Of a stretch of DNA of 64,000 bases, positions 1-13,479 are shown piece after piece. The translations under genes and the position numbers were made by a program. Position 1 is the stretch's first letter; every line of letters starts with the position of its first letter. A model generated the notes under the pieces. It had not been told where the DNA came from. It did no database searches and worked only from the letters and a program-made list of their open reading frames with translations. Source of the DNA: Rhodeus uyekii (lineage: Eukaryota; Chordata; Actinopteri; Cypriniformes; Acheilognathidae); NCBI GenBank assembly GCA_037043235.1, contig JAWRVZ010000043.1:4253001-4317000 (forward strand), written 5' to 3'.

Positions 1-159
1 TAGCTATTAGTTGCTGAAATATTATGTATATTTGAACCATTATCTATGCAATAGTAACATTTACTATTTTATCTCAAAAAAATAGTTTTGTTTTGCATAT
101 TTTAATGTTATAAAAAATTCTTACAAATGTTTATATGTAATTGTACGATTTTTAGAAGG

Positions 160-335
160 TGTCTCCTATTCTCATCAAGGCTGTATTTAATATAAATTCT
201 GTTTTAAAAATTTTAAATGTAATTTTTCCTGTGCTGACAAAGCTGATCAATCAGATGATCCCTCAGAAAGGATTTGGTTCTCAAGAAGCATTTCTTATCT
301 ATATTGCTGCTCAATATTTTAAATGTATAAATAGT
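160..335 (+). repeat. short cyprinid-type interspersed repeat, family G
   Basis: Diverged copy of a repeat whose typical phrases are 'cctgtgatgcaaagctga', 'tcacatgatcc' and 'gctcaagaaac'. Other copies are at 11475-11740, 21540-21800, 24930-25050 and 54540-54690. Recognised by eye. The open frame here is incidental. Confidence 0.5.
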
Positions 336-686
336 AAAAGTCTCACTGACCCCAAACATTTGACCGGGAGTTTGAATGCATTTCCATGTAATGTATATGT
401 ATATACAGTAATATAATTTGAATATACAAAAATTGCATTAAATTATTATTATTATTTTTTTTTTTTTTAATAATAGTATTTCAGAGCTTTATTGACCATT
501 TGGTCAATGGCACAAAATTGTTTGTTTGATTAGTGACATAATGCTTTATCTTAAATGTTTCTTTGTTTTAAAATGGTCGAAATCCTAAAACTTTGTTGTT
601 GGTTTTCTTCAGATTTTCAATCTGTTTATAAATGGTGACGTCTCTGATTAATTAGTAATGAAGTGTGTGTGTGTGTGTGTGTTCAG

Positions 687-851
687 TGTTGTTCAAGCTC
701 TGGCTCTGAAGAAAGCGCAAGCTCTGAGTGTGTGTGAGGTGCTGGAGCTCGTGCAGCAGTGTATCCTCACCCTGGGGAAACCTCACCTCTTCCAGGCACC
801 CTGTATTTTGTTTCTCCAGGAACTCTTGGCCTGTCAGAAAGATTTCACCAA
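687..851 (+). CDS. zzef1: zzef1 exon (first in window)
   Basis: It opens with one base completing a codon from an exon outside the window, then reads VVQALALKKAQ and ends CQKDFTN across the junction (donor GTATGT at 852). It is Leu/Cys-rich and helical. The acceptor AG (685-686) is unusual: a (GT)10 run at 663-682 stands where the polypyrimidine tract should be. Confidence 0.93.
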
Positions 852-3800
852 GTATGTTATCCAAAAAAAGGGCTGTACTAATATCTACTAGTACTAGTAC
901 TGTCCTAATATCATCATATTTACTCTGTCTTTCTTTTTCAGTTACTTTTCTCAGTTGGCAGGCAGTGGGCAGAAGATGAGGGAGCTGGTCAGGCACTCAT
1001 ATCATCAGCTGGTTTTAATGCTAGTAGAGGCCGTGCAGGGCTTCAACGCACTGAACGAGAAGTGAGTTCTGTCTTCCCGTTTTTTAAACATTTGTTCCAC
1101 AATATAAATTACAGTCTTACCCTGAATATGAGTTTTGAAACCCTTGCATGCTTCAGAAGTTGCTAATAATAAAGTTGCCATATAAGGACTACAAATCTGC
1201 ATGACTGCTGTAGTCCTTATATACAACATTTTCTTCTTTATGTCTTTTCTATGTCTAATGCCTGTTTTGTCTTCTGTATGTCCTCAGGGTCCTACTGCCT
1301 GCCCTGTCATGTGTGCAGACATGTCTGTTGCATTTGCTGGATATGAGCTGGGAAGCTGAAGACTTGTCGCTGTTTCTGGACATCAAACTGCCTGATCTTC
1401 TGCTCACCATGTCACAGGAAAACATCAGTGTACATGACATTGCCATCAGGTATTATCTGGCTTAGGACAGATCTAGAGCAGTCGTTCCCAGCGTTTAGCC
1501 AAAAATGAAAATTATCCCATAATTTAAGAACTCTCAAGCACTCCTAGGTGTATATGACTTTCATCTTTCAGACAAACAAAACCCATGGGTGTTAATAAAG
1601 GCCTTCTGATGCGAAGTGATGTGTTTTTATAAGAAAAATATCCATATGTATAACGTTATAAACTATAATCACTGGCTTCCAGTAACTGCTGTAAGAGTGA
1701 CCTCTGACCCAACACATGACGTATTGAAGAACAGTAGAGCAAAACAAAACACTGGTTATGAATTAGAAGTCAAAAAACAAACATGTTCAAAGAAAATTGT
1801 CAGAAGACTTTGTTGCCCAGCCCTATTTGTTTGAACCGAGAGAGGCGGGAGAGACTCCCACCCAAGCTTGCGCTACTCATGCATCTTACATCTTGGGTCA
1901 GGTCAGAGGTCACTCTTCCGCCGGAACTCAACTCGTACAGCTGTTACTGGAAGCCGGTGATTATAGTTTATAAAGTTGTATTATGGACATGGAAATTATG
2001 GATATTTTTGTTACAAAAACCCATCGCTTCACTTCAGAGGGAATTTATTAACCCCATGGAGCATATGGATAACTTTATGATGGATGGTTGAACTTTTTGG
2101 GGCTTTAAAATCTAAGATACCATTGACTCCCATTATAAAGCTTGGAAAAGCCAGGATATTTTGTTTTTTTATTTAAGTCTGATTGTGTTTGGCTGAAAGA
2201 TGAAATTCATATAAACCTAGGATGGCTTGAGGGTGAAATAAATTATGATAATTTTCATTTTTGGGTGACCTAAACCTTTAAGTTTGTTTTTAAATATAAT
2301 TTAATTATTAGAATTCATATTCATCCTATGGCTCCTTTGGAAGTTTGCTAAGGCCGCCTGGTTGAGAAAATTAGTACATCTGATTTAAGTTGGTGTTGTA
2401 TTAAAAAGGACACATGAAGCATTTTAAGTACTTCTATATTTCTTCTAATGTTTATATTATAATATATTATAGATGTTTAAAGAGTGTTTCCCTTACCAAT
2501 TTGTGAGCCAGAGGGAATTTTATTGTTAAAGTATAAAAGGAGGGTTAAAATGAGGAGAAAGGAGGTCACAAATAGACAGAGGATGTTCAAATCAATTTGA
2601 TCAGTTTACTTCTAACGCGAAGTTGCACACGTCTTGAGTACTTTTGGTGATCTTTGTTGTTGTTAACCGTTGTATTGAAACTGGTAAAATGGGTTTAATC
2701 TTCACTTAATCCTGATCTCACAAACTAAGCTTAAAATGTATCCAATGTTTTATTTGGCTTCTCGTTTGTCCTTTTCTTCATGTGTCATGGTGGTGTAGTC
2801 AGTGGACGGAGGAGGATGAGATCGCGGATTACGAGAGGAACTGTGAATGGATGGATGAGTGTTTGGATGGCATGTTTGAGAAATGGTTTGACAAGATCAG
2901 CCAAGCCTCAGTGGAGGACAAGAGAAAGGTACAGATGTAGATCACACAAGACAAACAGCAAACTAATGACAGTTTAAAGGAAAATATAATGGAGACAGCT
3001 GAATTAACACGTAACTAACTTTTGGGTGGAGGTATAGCATTATGATTTATGCTTGTTTATTGAAGGTATTCCTGCAAGTGAATGTTTAATCTCTGCAAAC
3101 ACAAATAAATGTCAGCATCCACAGTAATGCCTTATCATAAGATTGGCATTGCATAAGTTTGTTCTATGCAAAAGCACAGATTTAACACATTTAGGCACAA
3201 TTTACTGTTAACTGACATATGCAACCTGCCCAATAAACATTGTATATTTTTGGTGCTCATTCACTGACCTTTGACCTTTGCAGATGCACATGTTCATTGC
3301 ACGCTACTGCGACCTGCTGAATGTGGAGATTTCGTGTGACGGCTGCGAGCGGATCGCTCCGTGGCATCGCTACCGGTGCCTGCAATGCACAGACATGGAC
3401 CTGTGCAAGACCTGCTTCCTCAGTGAGTCACATACTCTGTATAAGTCATGAAACATTATTCCCATTTATTTATTACAATAGCATAAAGGTAGACACTGTA
3501 GGGGATTTACAGTTAAGACCCGAGGACCAGATATGTTGAATGAAGACCAGGAGTCAGAAGTGCAGTCAATAGAAGAAATTTTAGTGAAGTTTAGTTTGCA
3601 GTTTCATCAGCAGAAGCCAGCTTCAGGTCTCACAAGGAGTTCGTAGGCCGCCCCACTTACAATAACATTGTTCCAGCAATTATATTCTAACAGAGGATAC
3701 TAACTACATCATTGATGACGGTTAAATGATTCTGATTGGCTAAGAAAGAAAGATAAACAAAACTAGTAATTTTCCACACAAGAGCAGACAGTCTGAAGCA

Positions 3801-6800
3801 GATCTCCGTTGATCACATGGTTGGCGGGTTCGTGACGTGGCTTGTCGAGAACAACCAGTTTTATGGTGCCAGTTAATCACCTCACCAATACTGACCATAT
3901 TAACACACACACACATACAGCTTCTCCAAGGCTGAACTCGGCTCAGGCTCCAACTCTCAACAGAAACAGTACCCAAAACATTCTGATAACATTCCCTATC
4001 TGTTGAGAAGTGCTGACAATATTAATCCTTACTCTATGGAAAACTACAGAAAAGTAAAGAAAGGTTTTTAACTAATAAAAAGCCTAACTCGATTATACAT
4101 AATTCTTTACAACTCATTCAAATAAGAAAAAGGAAAAAGTACATATGAAAAATAAGACAAAGAAAAGAATATAGGTATAAATAGGAAAAATAAAATAATA
4201 TATATATATAATGTAAATAGAAGAGACAAGAGATTTTGATTATCCGCCTTCAACACTATTCAATGACTTTATTGCAGCAGCACATTTGTTAGCTAGACTA
4301 TGTGTATTGAACGGTGCTGTTTTGTTTGCTCAGGTGGTGCTAAACCAGAAGGCCATGAGGATGACCATGAAATGGTCAACATGGAGTATGCCTGTGACCA
4401 CTGCCAGGGCCTTATCGTGGGCAGCAGGATTAACTGTAATGTCTGTGAGGACTTTGATCTCTGCTTTGGTTGTTACAATGCCAAAAAATACCCAGACAGG
4501 TAATACACGCATGAGTGTGCAATATCTATAATTTATTATAACATTATTGAGTGTTTCTCACTTCGCAAACACACTCCTAGAGAGTCCACTCATACACTAT
4601 GTAATGTATTCATTTTATACAACAGTTATGAAAAAAAAGACTTGCATTGTAGACACAATATCAGGGTGTCCGCGGGGTTGTAAAAGGTAGTAAAAGGTAG
4701 TAAATGAAATCAGCCAAAATTAAGGCCATTAAAAAGTAGTAAACGTCTTTTGACGAGGTATTAAATTTTCGAGCCAAATTTTTTTAGATATATTTTCAAT
4801 TTGTGTTAAGTGCAGGCCTTTCTTTTAAAATTCGCGAGGATTTATTTAGATGTTGAAACTAGGACCTGAGCGATATCACGCGAGGTTGTGTTTGTTCCAG
4901 TGCATTGCGAGCTGAGGTGGGTGAACAGCAGAGTGAACAGATTACACTGCAGCTGAGGCGTTGTGGTGTTTATGTGCGGCGGTAAAGTCACTCTATTCTT
5001 CTCCCACTTCAGCGGACACTTACTGTCATGTATTTCGGTAGAAGATTCTCCAATCTGCGACACAAACTATCAGCGAACAAGTTTAATATTTTGAATAAAT
5101 AAGAGAAACTAAATGCATGCGATACTTTTTTTTGTGGTTGCTGTGCGTCACTTGACAAGCATGACGCGTCGCCATGGAAACACACACATAAAACAGCAGT
5201 TTTGAGACGTCACAAGGAAAGCATGTCGAATAGCGGCGCGGGGCACAAAGTAACACTTTTTGGTTTTGGCCAAATAATGAACAAAGTAATAGGATTAGAC
5301 AAACCATATTTTTATACAAACAACATGCAAGTCTCTCCTGCACATTTCACCTATCGTTTCTGTGCAGTATCGCCAAAAGCATAAAATGAGTAAAATGTTA
5401 CTTCTTACCCCGTGAGCAGGGCTAGTTGTAACAGAGGGATGGATGCAATGGATGTTCATTCATGTATTTTTATTTCTTACAAAACGTTGTCTTGATAATC
5501 ATAAGCATAACTTATGAATGAAATATTATATATATATATATTTTTTTTTTACATTTTGTTTATGCTTTGAACATTAAAACTTTTTAATAGGTTAATACAA
5601 TGCAAAATATCTGATTATTGATATAGGCTATGCAATGTTACAACTAACACTGCGGTGTCGTGTTTACCTCAGGACCGGCTAGCAGTCACTATGTGTTTTT
5701 CACATCTTTCAAAATGGTACCATCTTTTAGCCAAGAAGATGGTAATTATTGGACTAACATACTTTCACACACTTTGTAAATCGAAAAACAACTACTACAA
5801 CAAAAAATATTTACATGCTGCCAAAAGAGTTTTTCCTGTGGTTCTCCTCCAAACTTCGCTGAACTTTCTCGAAAGATGGCCAGAAGACGTGTGCAAACAG
5901 TGTGGTGAAAAGCCCGTTAGTACGTCATATTTAATCATATCCTTTGCAACTATCTAAAAAGTCTGCGTTACCATTTACCCCGCATTACTTTGTGCCCCGC
6001 GCTCCCCTAATACTGACCTTATTTCAGCAAAATTCATTATTATTTTACTTGATTTATAGATTCAGTATTTTAGATGTAGCCTATTATTGATGCATTTAAA
6101 TGTATTTTTGACTGTCTTCTTACTTTTAGTCTAGTCGTCTAATCAGTTACAAAACTTTAGTTTAAATGACTCACAAATCAGTGGCGTTTCGACTAGTCGA
6201 CTAGTCCGTAGTGTTTAGATCTAGCAGCTAAACACCACTCTTTCAATTCCAACGATGGCTTTGGAGAGCTGTTTAGAAATGTTTCCGGACTCCGACATAG
6301 CGAAATCCTTCGCTTTAGGCAAGAATAAGAACGCTTACATGATCAAATTTGGTATTGCAAGTAGAAAAACTGGTGGAGACCGTAAACCAAGCAGGGCTGT
6401 TCATCGTAATGTTCGACAAGAGGCTCAACCAATCCTAAAAAAGAAAAATCCCTCCTTTTTTGGAGGATGGTTATGTCGGTCAAGATAATCGCAGTGACGC
6501 TGGTATTAAAAAATATTTTGAAGGTAGTAAAAAGGTAGTAAATTCAACTTAAGAAGTTCTGTATAAACCCTGAATATTGTCTTTTGTCTTGACACAATAT
6601 TGTCTTGTTTTTGCACTATTTCACCAACAAAAATAGTTTTAAACAATACCACAGCAGAACTGTTTTGCAGCCGAGAAACACACAGTGGTGATTCATTAAT
6701 GAATGAGTTCTTCCTTTTGAATAAATTGGTTGATTGAGTGATTTATTGACTCGTTAAGAAAGAAAAGCTCATTCCTGATATAATTGGCCATTTGAACAAA

Positions 6801-9800
6801 TTGATTGAATGAATGACTCACTCATGAACAGTGACTTGCCACTGGTTTCAAATATGTGAAGTAGGCCTATCATTTCAATTTCAAATAGCAATATTCAGCG
6901 TTGTAGTTTTATGAGATTAATTATTTATATGTAAGAGAAAACATTATGTATGCATTTGTAGCTGCAGGTCAATTGATGCTGATTGATGCTGGGCATGTGA
7001 TCCCATGTCACGTGTCCTGGCGCCGGGACTGATTTAACGGTCTTTGTAAATGTATCTTAATACTACTTCAGTTCAGCGTGTCCTCAGCATTGCAACGATG
7101 ACTTTTGCTAATATTGATTTCATTTGATTGGTAACAGCTGGAGTGCTAGAATCTTATTATTGTAACTAGATGAATAAAGTTCATCAATGAACTTTAAAGT
7201 TGGCTTGAGAAAGCCGGGCCAGAAAGTTTGAAGTAGTTTTAACAGCTTTTAATTAGGTTTAGTTTGAATTAGCATGAAAAAGCATGATGTTGTCAAGATT
7301 TAGCATGTCACTAGTAAGTTTTAGCATTAATTAACAAGTCGCTAGCAAGATTTATGTTAGTTAGCAAGTCGTTAGCAAGTTTTAACGTTAATTAGCAAGT
7401 CGTTAGCAAGATTTAGTATGAATTAGCATGTCGCTAGCGAGATTCAACGTAAATTAGCATGTCGCTAGCAAGATTTAATATTGACTAGCATGTCGATAGC
7501 GAGATTTAGCATTGTCTAACGTCGCTAACGAGTTTTAGCGTAACTTAGCATGTTGCTAGCATGATTTAGTAAGTTTGCTAGCATGTCTCAAGTTAGTTGC
7601 TAGGGTTTGTCAGTGACGGATACATGGTGGATGAAGCTGAAATACTCTATGAGAGTCTATGTAACAAAAGTGTTCACCCCCTCATTGAAAGCATAAGAAA
7701 ATGTTCATCTTTAAACGTAATTTTTCTGAATATCTTAAGTCGCATCAGTTCGAAAAGATACAGCAACCCGAGTCAGAATAGGTCGGAGGTCTGGGTCGAG
7801 TTTGGTGTTTGTAACTTGAAAGCCCTAGGAGGAGATCGTGTTTAAATTTCTTTTAAGAATAGTAATAAAAATCTTAAACCGTAGATCAGTAAGTTGGCTC
7901 TCTCAAGCCAACTTAATTAAATGTATTAACTATAAAAAATTGACCCAAAGATGATGCATAGGTCGTTTAATTAGGTAAGAGAAAAAGTTGCCCTCATAAA
8001 GGTAAAAATGCCCATAAAACGTAAAATCTATTTAAACGTATTTGTTTAATAAAAATGTTTTCAATATTGCACCCCCCTAAATACACGTGCCACAAAAATG
8101 TGAAGACAACCACTAACCTGTATTAAAAGTATTAAACTATTATTATTATTTTCTTCCCTCTCTCAAGCCATCTGCCCACCCACCGTATCACAGTGTACCC
8201 TATGGTCACCATCCGCATCAGTGACCGCCACAGACTCATCCAGCCATACATACATAACTACTCCTGGCTTCTTTTTGCCGCGCTCGCCCTGTTCACCTCT
8301 GAGCTGCTCAGTGACAAAGCGCATGATGGAGACCCCCTGGATGATGCCATCCTCGGTTATGCCAGCGCTCTGCAGACCCACTGCTCTGACATCATCAATG
8401 AGTGCCTGCTAAAGGGACAGACTGGGAAAGGTAATCAGTATATTTGAACGTAGATAATCTGTTTATGCGTGTTAATTAATAATTGAAATCTAAAGGGGTT
8501 TGTATGTATAGTTAGAGTTGTTGTTGTTGTTATTGTCTCCTTTAGGTTTACGAGCCTCTGCCCTGATGTCTCTGCTTTCTTCGAATGAATCAGCCACAGA
8601 AAGCGAACTGTGTCCTGCAACAGCTGGCTCCTCTCAGGACATCAGCAGCACAGACACTTCCTCACTGCCTAGCAGCACTACTGCTATTTGCTCTCCTTTG
8701 CTACCTAGAGACAGGGTCAGTCACTGCATTTTTATTTTTTATATCCCCAGATTTAAACCGATAATAGTGTGTCTATGAGCTTTAAAAGCTCATACACACT
8801 TAAAAAAAGTACATTCTGTTCTCAATATTCTATTTTTTCTTCTTCTCCTCTTTACAAGAAACCCCAAAAGCAGGAGCAAGATGCAGAAGGTGATGAGAAG
8901 AGGAAGAGGAAGCTGGTTTCTGAAGATGTGTCAGACTCGTCCAGCGTAAGCCAGACGCCCTCTGTGTCTAGTGAGGACACACTGTCCCCTGGAGTCAGAG
9001 GTGAGCCTGCAGGGGTTTCGTTTACTCTGAGTACCCTTCAATAATAATAAGAGCTCTACTATACAATATAATATCTTCATTTAGTCAAAGTTTAAGTGTA
9101 AATTTGTTGCATTGGAATGTCTTGTGGGATTCAATCAAAGACAACAGAACATAGAAGATCTAAATGGCTTTTTTCTTTGTCTCAGTTTCAGAGTCAAGTG
9201 GAGACACTATTACATCTCCTACCTCAGAAAACTTGGATGCATATAAAGACCAGGAGGAAAAGACGGCCCGGGGACCGCTACAGGAACATGTGTTTGCTGA
9301 ATGCTCCAGAGAGAGAATTCTGGGATTGCTGGCAGCCATGTTGCCTGCAACAAAACTGGTAACAACAACGATTCGAGTTTATTTTGTAATTGGGGGCAGA
9401 GATCACTTTGGAAAATGTTTGATTTGTAGCCTGACAGGAAGCCATTAAAAAAATTCTATCCTACAGAATATGCTAATATACAAATGTAATCCTCTATAGG
9501 GCAGTCCGGTATCTTTGTCCAGCTTGAGTCCCATCCTGCCACTGCTGTTCAGAGTGGTCATCTCGAATGCGGGCTGTCTCAATGAGACATACCACCTGAC
9601 ACTAGGTCTTCTGGGACAACTTCTGTTAAGGATCGCTCCTGCAGAGGCTGATGCAGCTGTGGCAGAAGCACTGACAGACAAATTTGAGCTCCTTAACCTC
9701 GGAGAGGGAGCAGCACTTGATGTTCCTGGTTGGAAAACCACTCAGCTGCTCTTCAGTCTGGGAGCTGTGTGTCTGGACAGGTAGTGTGTATGTGTATAAT

Positions 9801-12800
9801 ATAATGTGTATGAGAGGTCTTCAACATGGATGGGGAGACAGAGTTGAACACTTTTGACTGTTAAAAGTTATATAAATTGTGTTTTGGCCTATAATAACAT
9901 GCATATAGTACCATATTAATGTTTTTATGATACTTGCATTTATGTTATAATGCGTCCATTTGCTTAGCCATTTATATAATCATTTTTGACGTACAGTGCT
10001 CGTGGGTGACTTCCCATGGATCATGCACACTGATGACACACAGGCCATTATCTGAGGAAATGAAAAATTAAAACAACCAACCATCTGTCAAAACAATATT
10101 TGCAAAGATTTAAACTGCGACAGAAAAAGAGCACTTTATTCATAATGGCAAACATACAATTATAAATTTGGTTGGTGTATAATTCAGCAGCAAAAGTTAT
10201 TCTAGAAACATTATGAGCAAACAATAGTTTTATAAAATCTGAACATTTAATAAATAAAAAAAAACGTTTAGTGGGGAACAAACAAAAGGTCAAAAATTCC
10301 ACGTTACTCTATGTATTGTTATTAAATACACTGATTAAAAGCAAGTAAATATATTTATATATAGTAATCCCTCACCACTTAGCGGTTCAAGTTTCACGGC
10401 CTCAGTGCATCGTGTATTTTTCAAAAATATTTATCGAAAAATAAAAATTCAAAAATACCGCCATATCGGCAGCCGTATTGCGGAAAGCAGTGTTGTTTTA
10501 TCGTGATGCGCAAGATAAACGGTTTCCCAGGATGCCAGACAAAGAGAAACTCTCTCAGAGGCTTTGTACACACCCACGGCACTCAGACAAGCACGTGATT
10601 GGTTCCCGGCGCAAGATCGACGAATGAGACCACGAGTGATGTATCCCGTGAGCTGATTGGCTGATCCTACTTTGCGGATTTTCACCTATCGCGGGGGGGT
10701 TCCGGTCCACATTAACCGCAATAAACGAGGGATCACTGTATACTATAAATGAAAAGACATTTATTTTAAATGTATAGCTTTTTATGAGGCAACAACATAT
10801 GATAGATGGGACAGAACAAGATGGGTTGATAATCTTTTATTGCACATAAGTATTCTATTGAAACAACATGGAGTCACGGCGCCCTGCGCTTCACATTGAA
10901 AAGTTCAAAGCATAAAGGGAAGATCTATTAGTGCATTATAGTGCAACAGTTTGATGCTTTTCTTTTAACGATTTTAAATTTCAGTTACTGAACGCATGAG
11001 GAACTATTCATAATGCTCTCTATTTCAGTGTTGTGATCTAACAGACATCTGTTAGAAAGATGACTATGTAGAAACCACAAAAAACTCCAGCAAGATAAAG
11101 TCCTTTTATGCAAAGTCGCAGACTTTTATCTACAAATGAAGTATAATAATATGAACATTGATCTTGGAGTTAGTTTCATCGTGTTACTGTCGTAACTGAA
11201 CACGACTCGCTGTTTGGAGAATGACTGATTCCATTAACTTTATCTTAATGACTTAAATATTAATTAGTACCTCACATTAAAATGTTGAATGGCTTCAGAA
11301 GTTTTGGAATAGTGTTTTTTTATGCCTTTAGTGGGGCTTAACAATAACACTGAATAGTATGTAAAATATCGGACATCAGTCAGAAGCTGCAGCTGTGGCC
11401 AAATGAATGTAGCAGAATTTATTTTATTACTTTGTACTTTATTGAATTAAATTAACCAAACATTTATAATGTTAACCTAAACCTAAAGTTTTCTATTTCA
11501 AATGGATTTATTTTTTTAACTTTGTTCGTCAAAGAATCCTAAAACTTGGCATCATGTTTTCCAAATCAATATTAAGCAGCAAAACTGTTTTCAATATTAG
11601 TAATAAAATGTATATTATTAATTTAATAATAATATTAAAATGTTTCTTGAGCAGCAAATAAGCATATTAGACTGATTTCCCAAGAATCACGTGACACTGA
11701 AGACAGAGTAATATTTTAAATATTTTTTACTGCTATTTTAAGATATAATAAAATACAAAATGGTTATTTATTTTTTCTTTTGATTAAATAAATGCAGCCA
11801 TGGTGAACAAAAGAGACATTGTTCAAAACCAAAAAATCTTAACGACCCCAAATGTATTTTTTTTAAATAACGTTTTAACTGTTTTTTTTTTTTTTTCAAA
11901 ATTGTTTCATATGATATAATTGTTTCTTACACTTTTTTTTTTTTTCATTTGTAACGTCTGTGTCCATCTTCTGTCTTTACATGACAATAGTCGTATCGGT
12001 CTGGATTGGGCATGTTCAGTGGCGGACATCTTGTGGAACCTGAATGTTTCTTCGCAGTGGCGTGCTGTTGTGGCAGCTTTCACTGACCACTGCGTCCAGC
12101 AGTTACCACAGCAACTTAAGAGAACCAACCTCTTCACTTTGTTGGTGCTCGTGGGGTTCCCTGAGGTATGAACAAAGATGCCACATATGCACGCTAACAC
12201 ACTCAGCGTAAGCCTGTATGAAGTTGAATGTAGAATTCTATCACAACGTGCTGTTACAGTCACACTTATTTGATGACGCAAAAGCCCATAAAACATTTTG
12301 AAAATGCTGCGCATAATAAATGTGCCTCTTGATATTAGGTGCTGTGTATGGGGACTCAGGCTGTGTTCATTGATAACGCCAACGAACAGCACAACATGAT
12401 TCTGCTCAAACACTTCACTGAGAAGAACAGAGCTGCCGTGGTGGATGTCAAGACTCGTAAGAGAAGAACAGGTGCGAGAAGAGCTGTCAATAGGTTCTTC
12501 ACACTGCTCACACTCAAATTTTCTCTGCTGTAAAAATACTGGGGCTACACAAGCCTTTCAGCACGGTCTGAACTCACATGACTGCTAATGACATTCAAAG
12601 CCACATTCATTTGCAAAGGGTGTGTCTGTTTTACTCCCTTGTTTAACAGACTCTTAAGTAAAAGGGTTTAAATATGACAGAGCAAATATTTGATGACTCC
12701 AATGCTTATTTCTATATTGTAAAACAATCATGTGCTCAAAAAAACAATAATGTAGGTGTTTGTTATGATCAAACTGGTTTTCAGTTGAAAAAAAAATGTG

Positions 12801-13426
12801 TTCAACCACAGAAAGTATGTTGTGGGTTATAATTGGCTGCATCTTCCCTACTATGTTCAGAAATGTTGGAATGAAGAAATATCTTTGACTATCTTTAAAA
12901 AGTAGATAAAGACATCTCAGTAGACAGGATGCTAAATGAACATTCAACTGGGACTTCTTAACTTCAGTTATGGCTGCTTAGAGAACATTTCGGAAACACT
13001 CATGGACGCTCAATTGGTTCATGGCATTAATGTGACTGTCTGTGTCTACTATATTTCCTCTCAGTGAAAGACTACCAGTTAGTCCAGGCGCATGAGAGCA
13101 GCAGCAGGAATGATGTGGAGTCTCATGAGGGACAGGCTGTGTCCCTGACCTCCCCTCACCTGAGCCGCTACTTAAAGAACTTCACCTCTATTGTGAGTCA
13201 CCTGCTGCAGGTCGAGGTGGAGAGCAGTGCTCAAGATGCTGTGGAGGCCACCTGGGTGCTCTCTCTCGCTCTTAAAGGACTCTATAGCACTCTAAAGGTA
13301 TTCACCAGACACCTGAACTATTAATGTATGTGTGTGTGTGTATATATATATATACACACACATGTATTTGTGTCTGTGTATGTATGTATGTGTGCGTGTA
13401 TGTATGCATGCATGTGTATGCATGCA

Positions 13427-13479
<53 letters not shown>

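Larger units (their letters stand above)
4662..6572 (+). mobile_element. hAT-type transposon relic, interrupted by a second element
   Basis: The ends are CAGGGTGTCCGCGGGG and, inverted, CAGGGTTTATACAG, resembling hAT elements of cyprinid genomes. Near each end there are 'aaaggtagtaaa' repeats. Part of the coding region remains at 6255-6488. A separate inverted-repeat element occupies about 5231-6010. No 8-base target duplication could be established. Confidence 0.55.

Noticed and set aside
159..416. 85-codon + strand frame at the window start
   Set aside because: It lies in an interspersed repeat found four more times in the window and has no splice context or motif.
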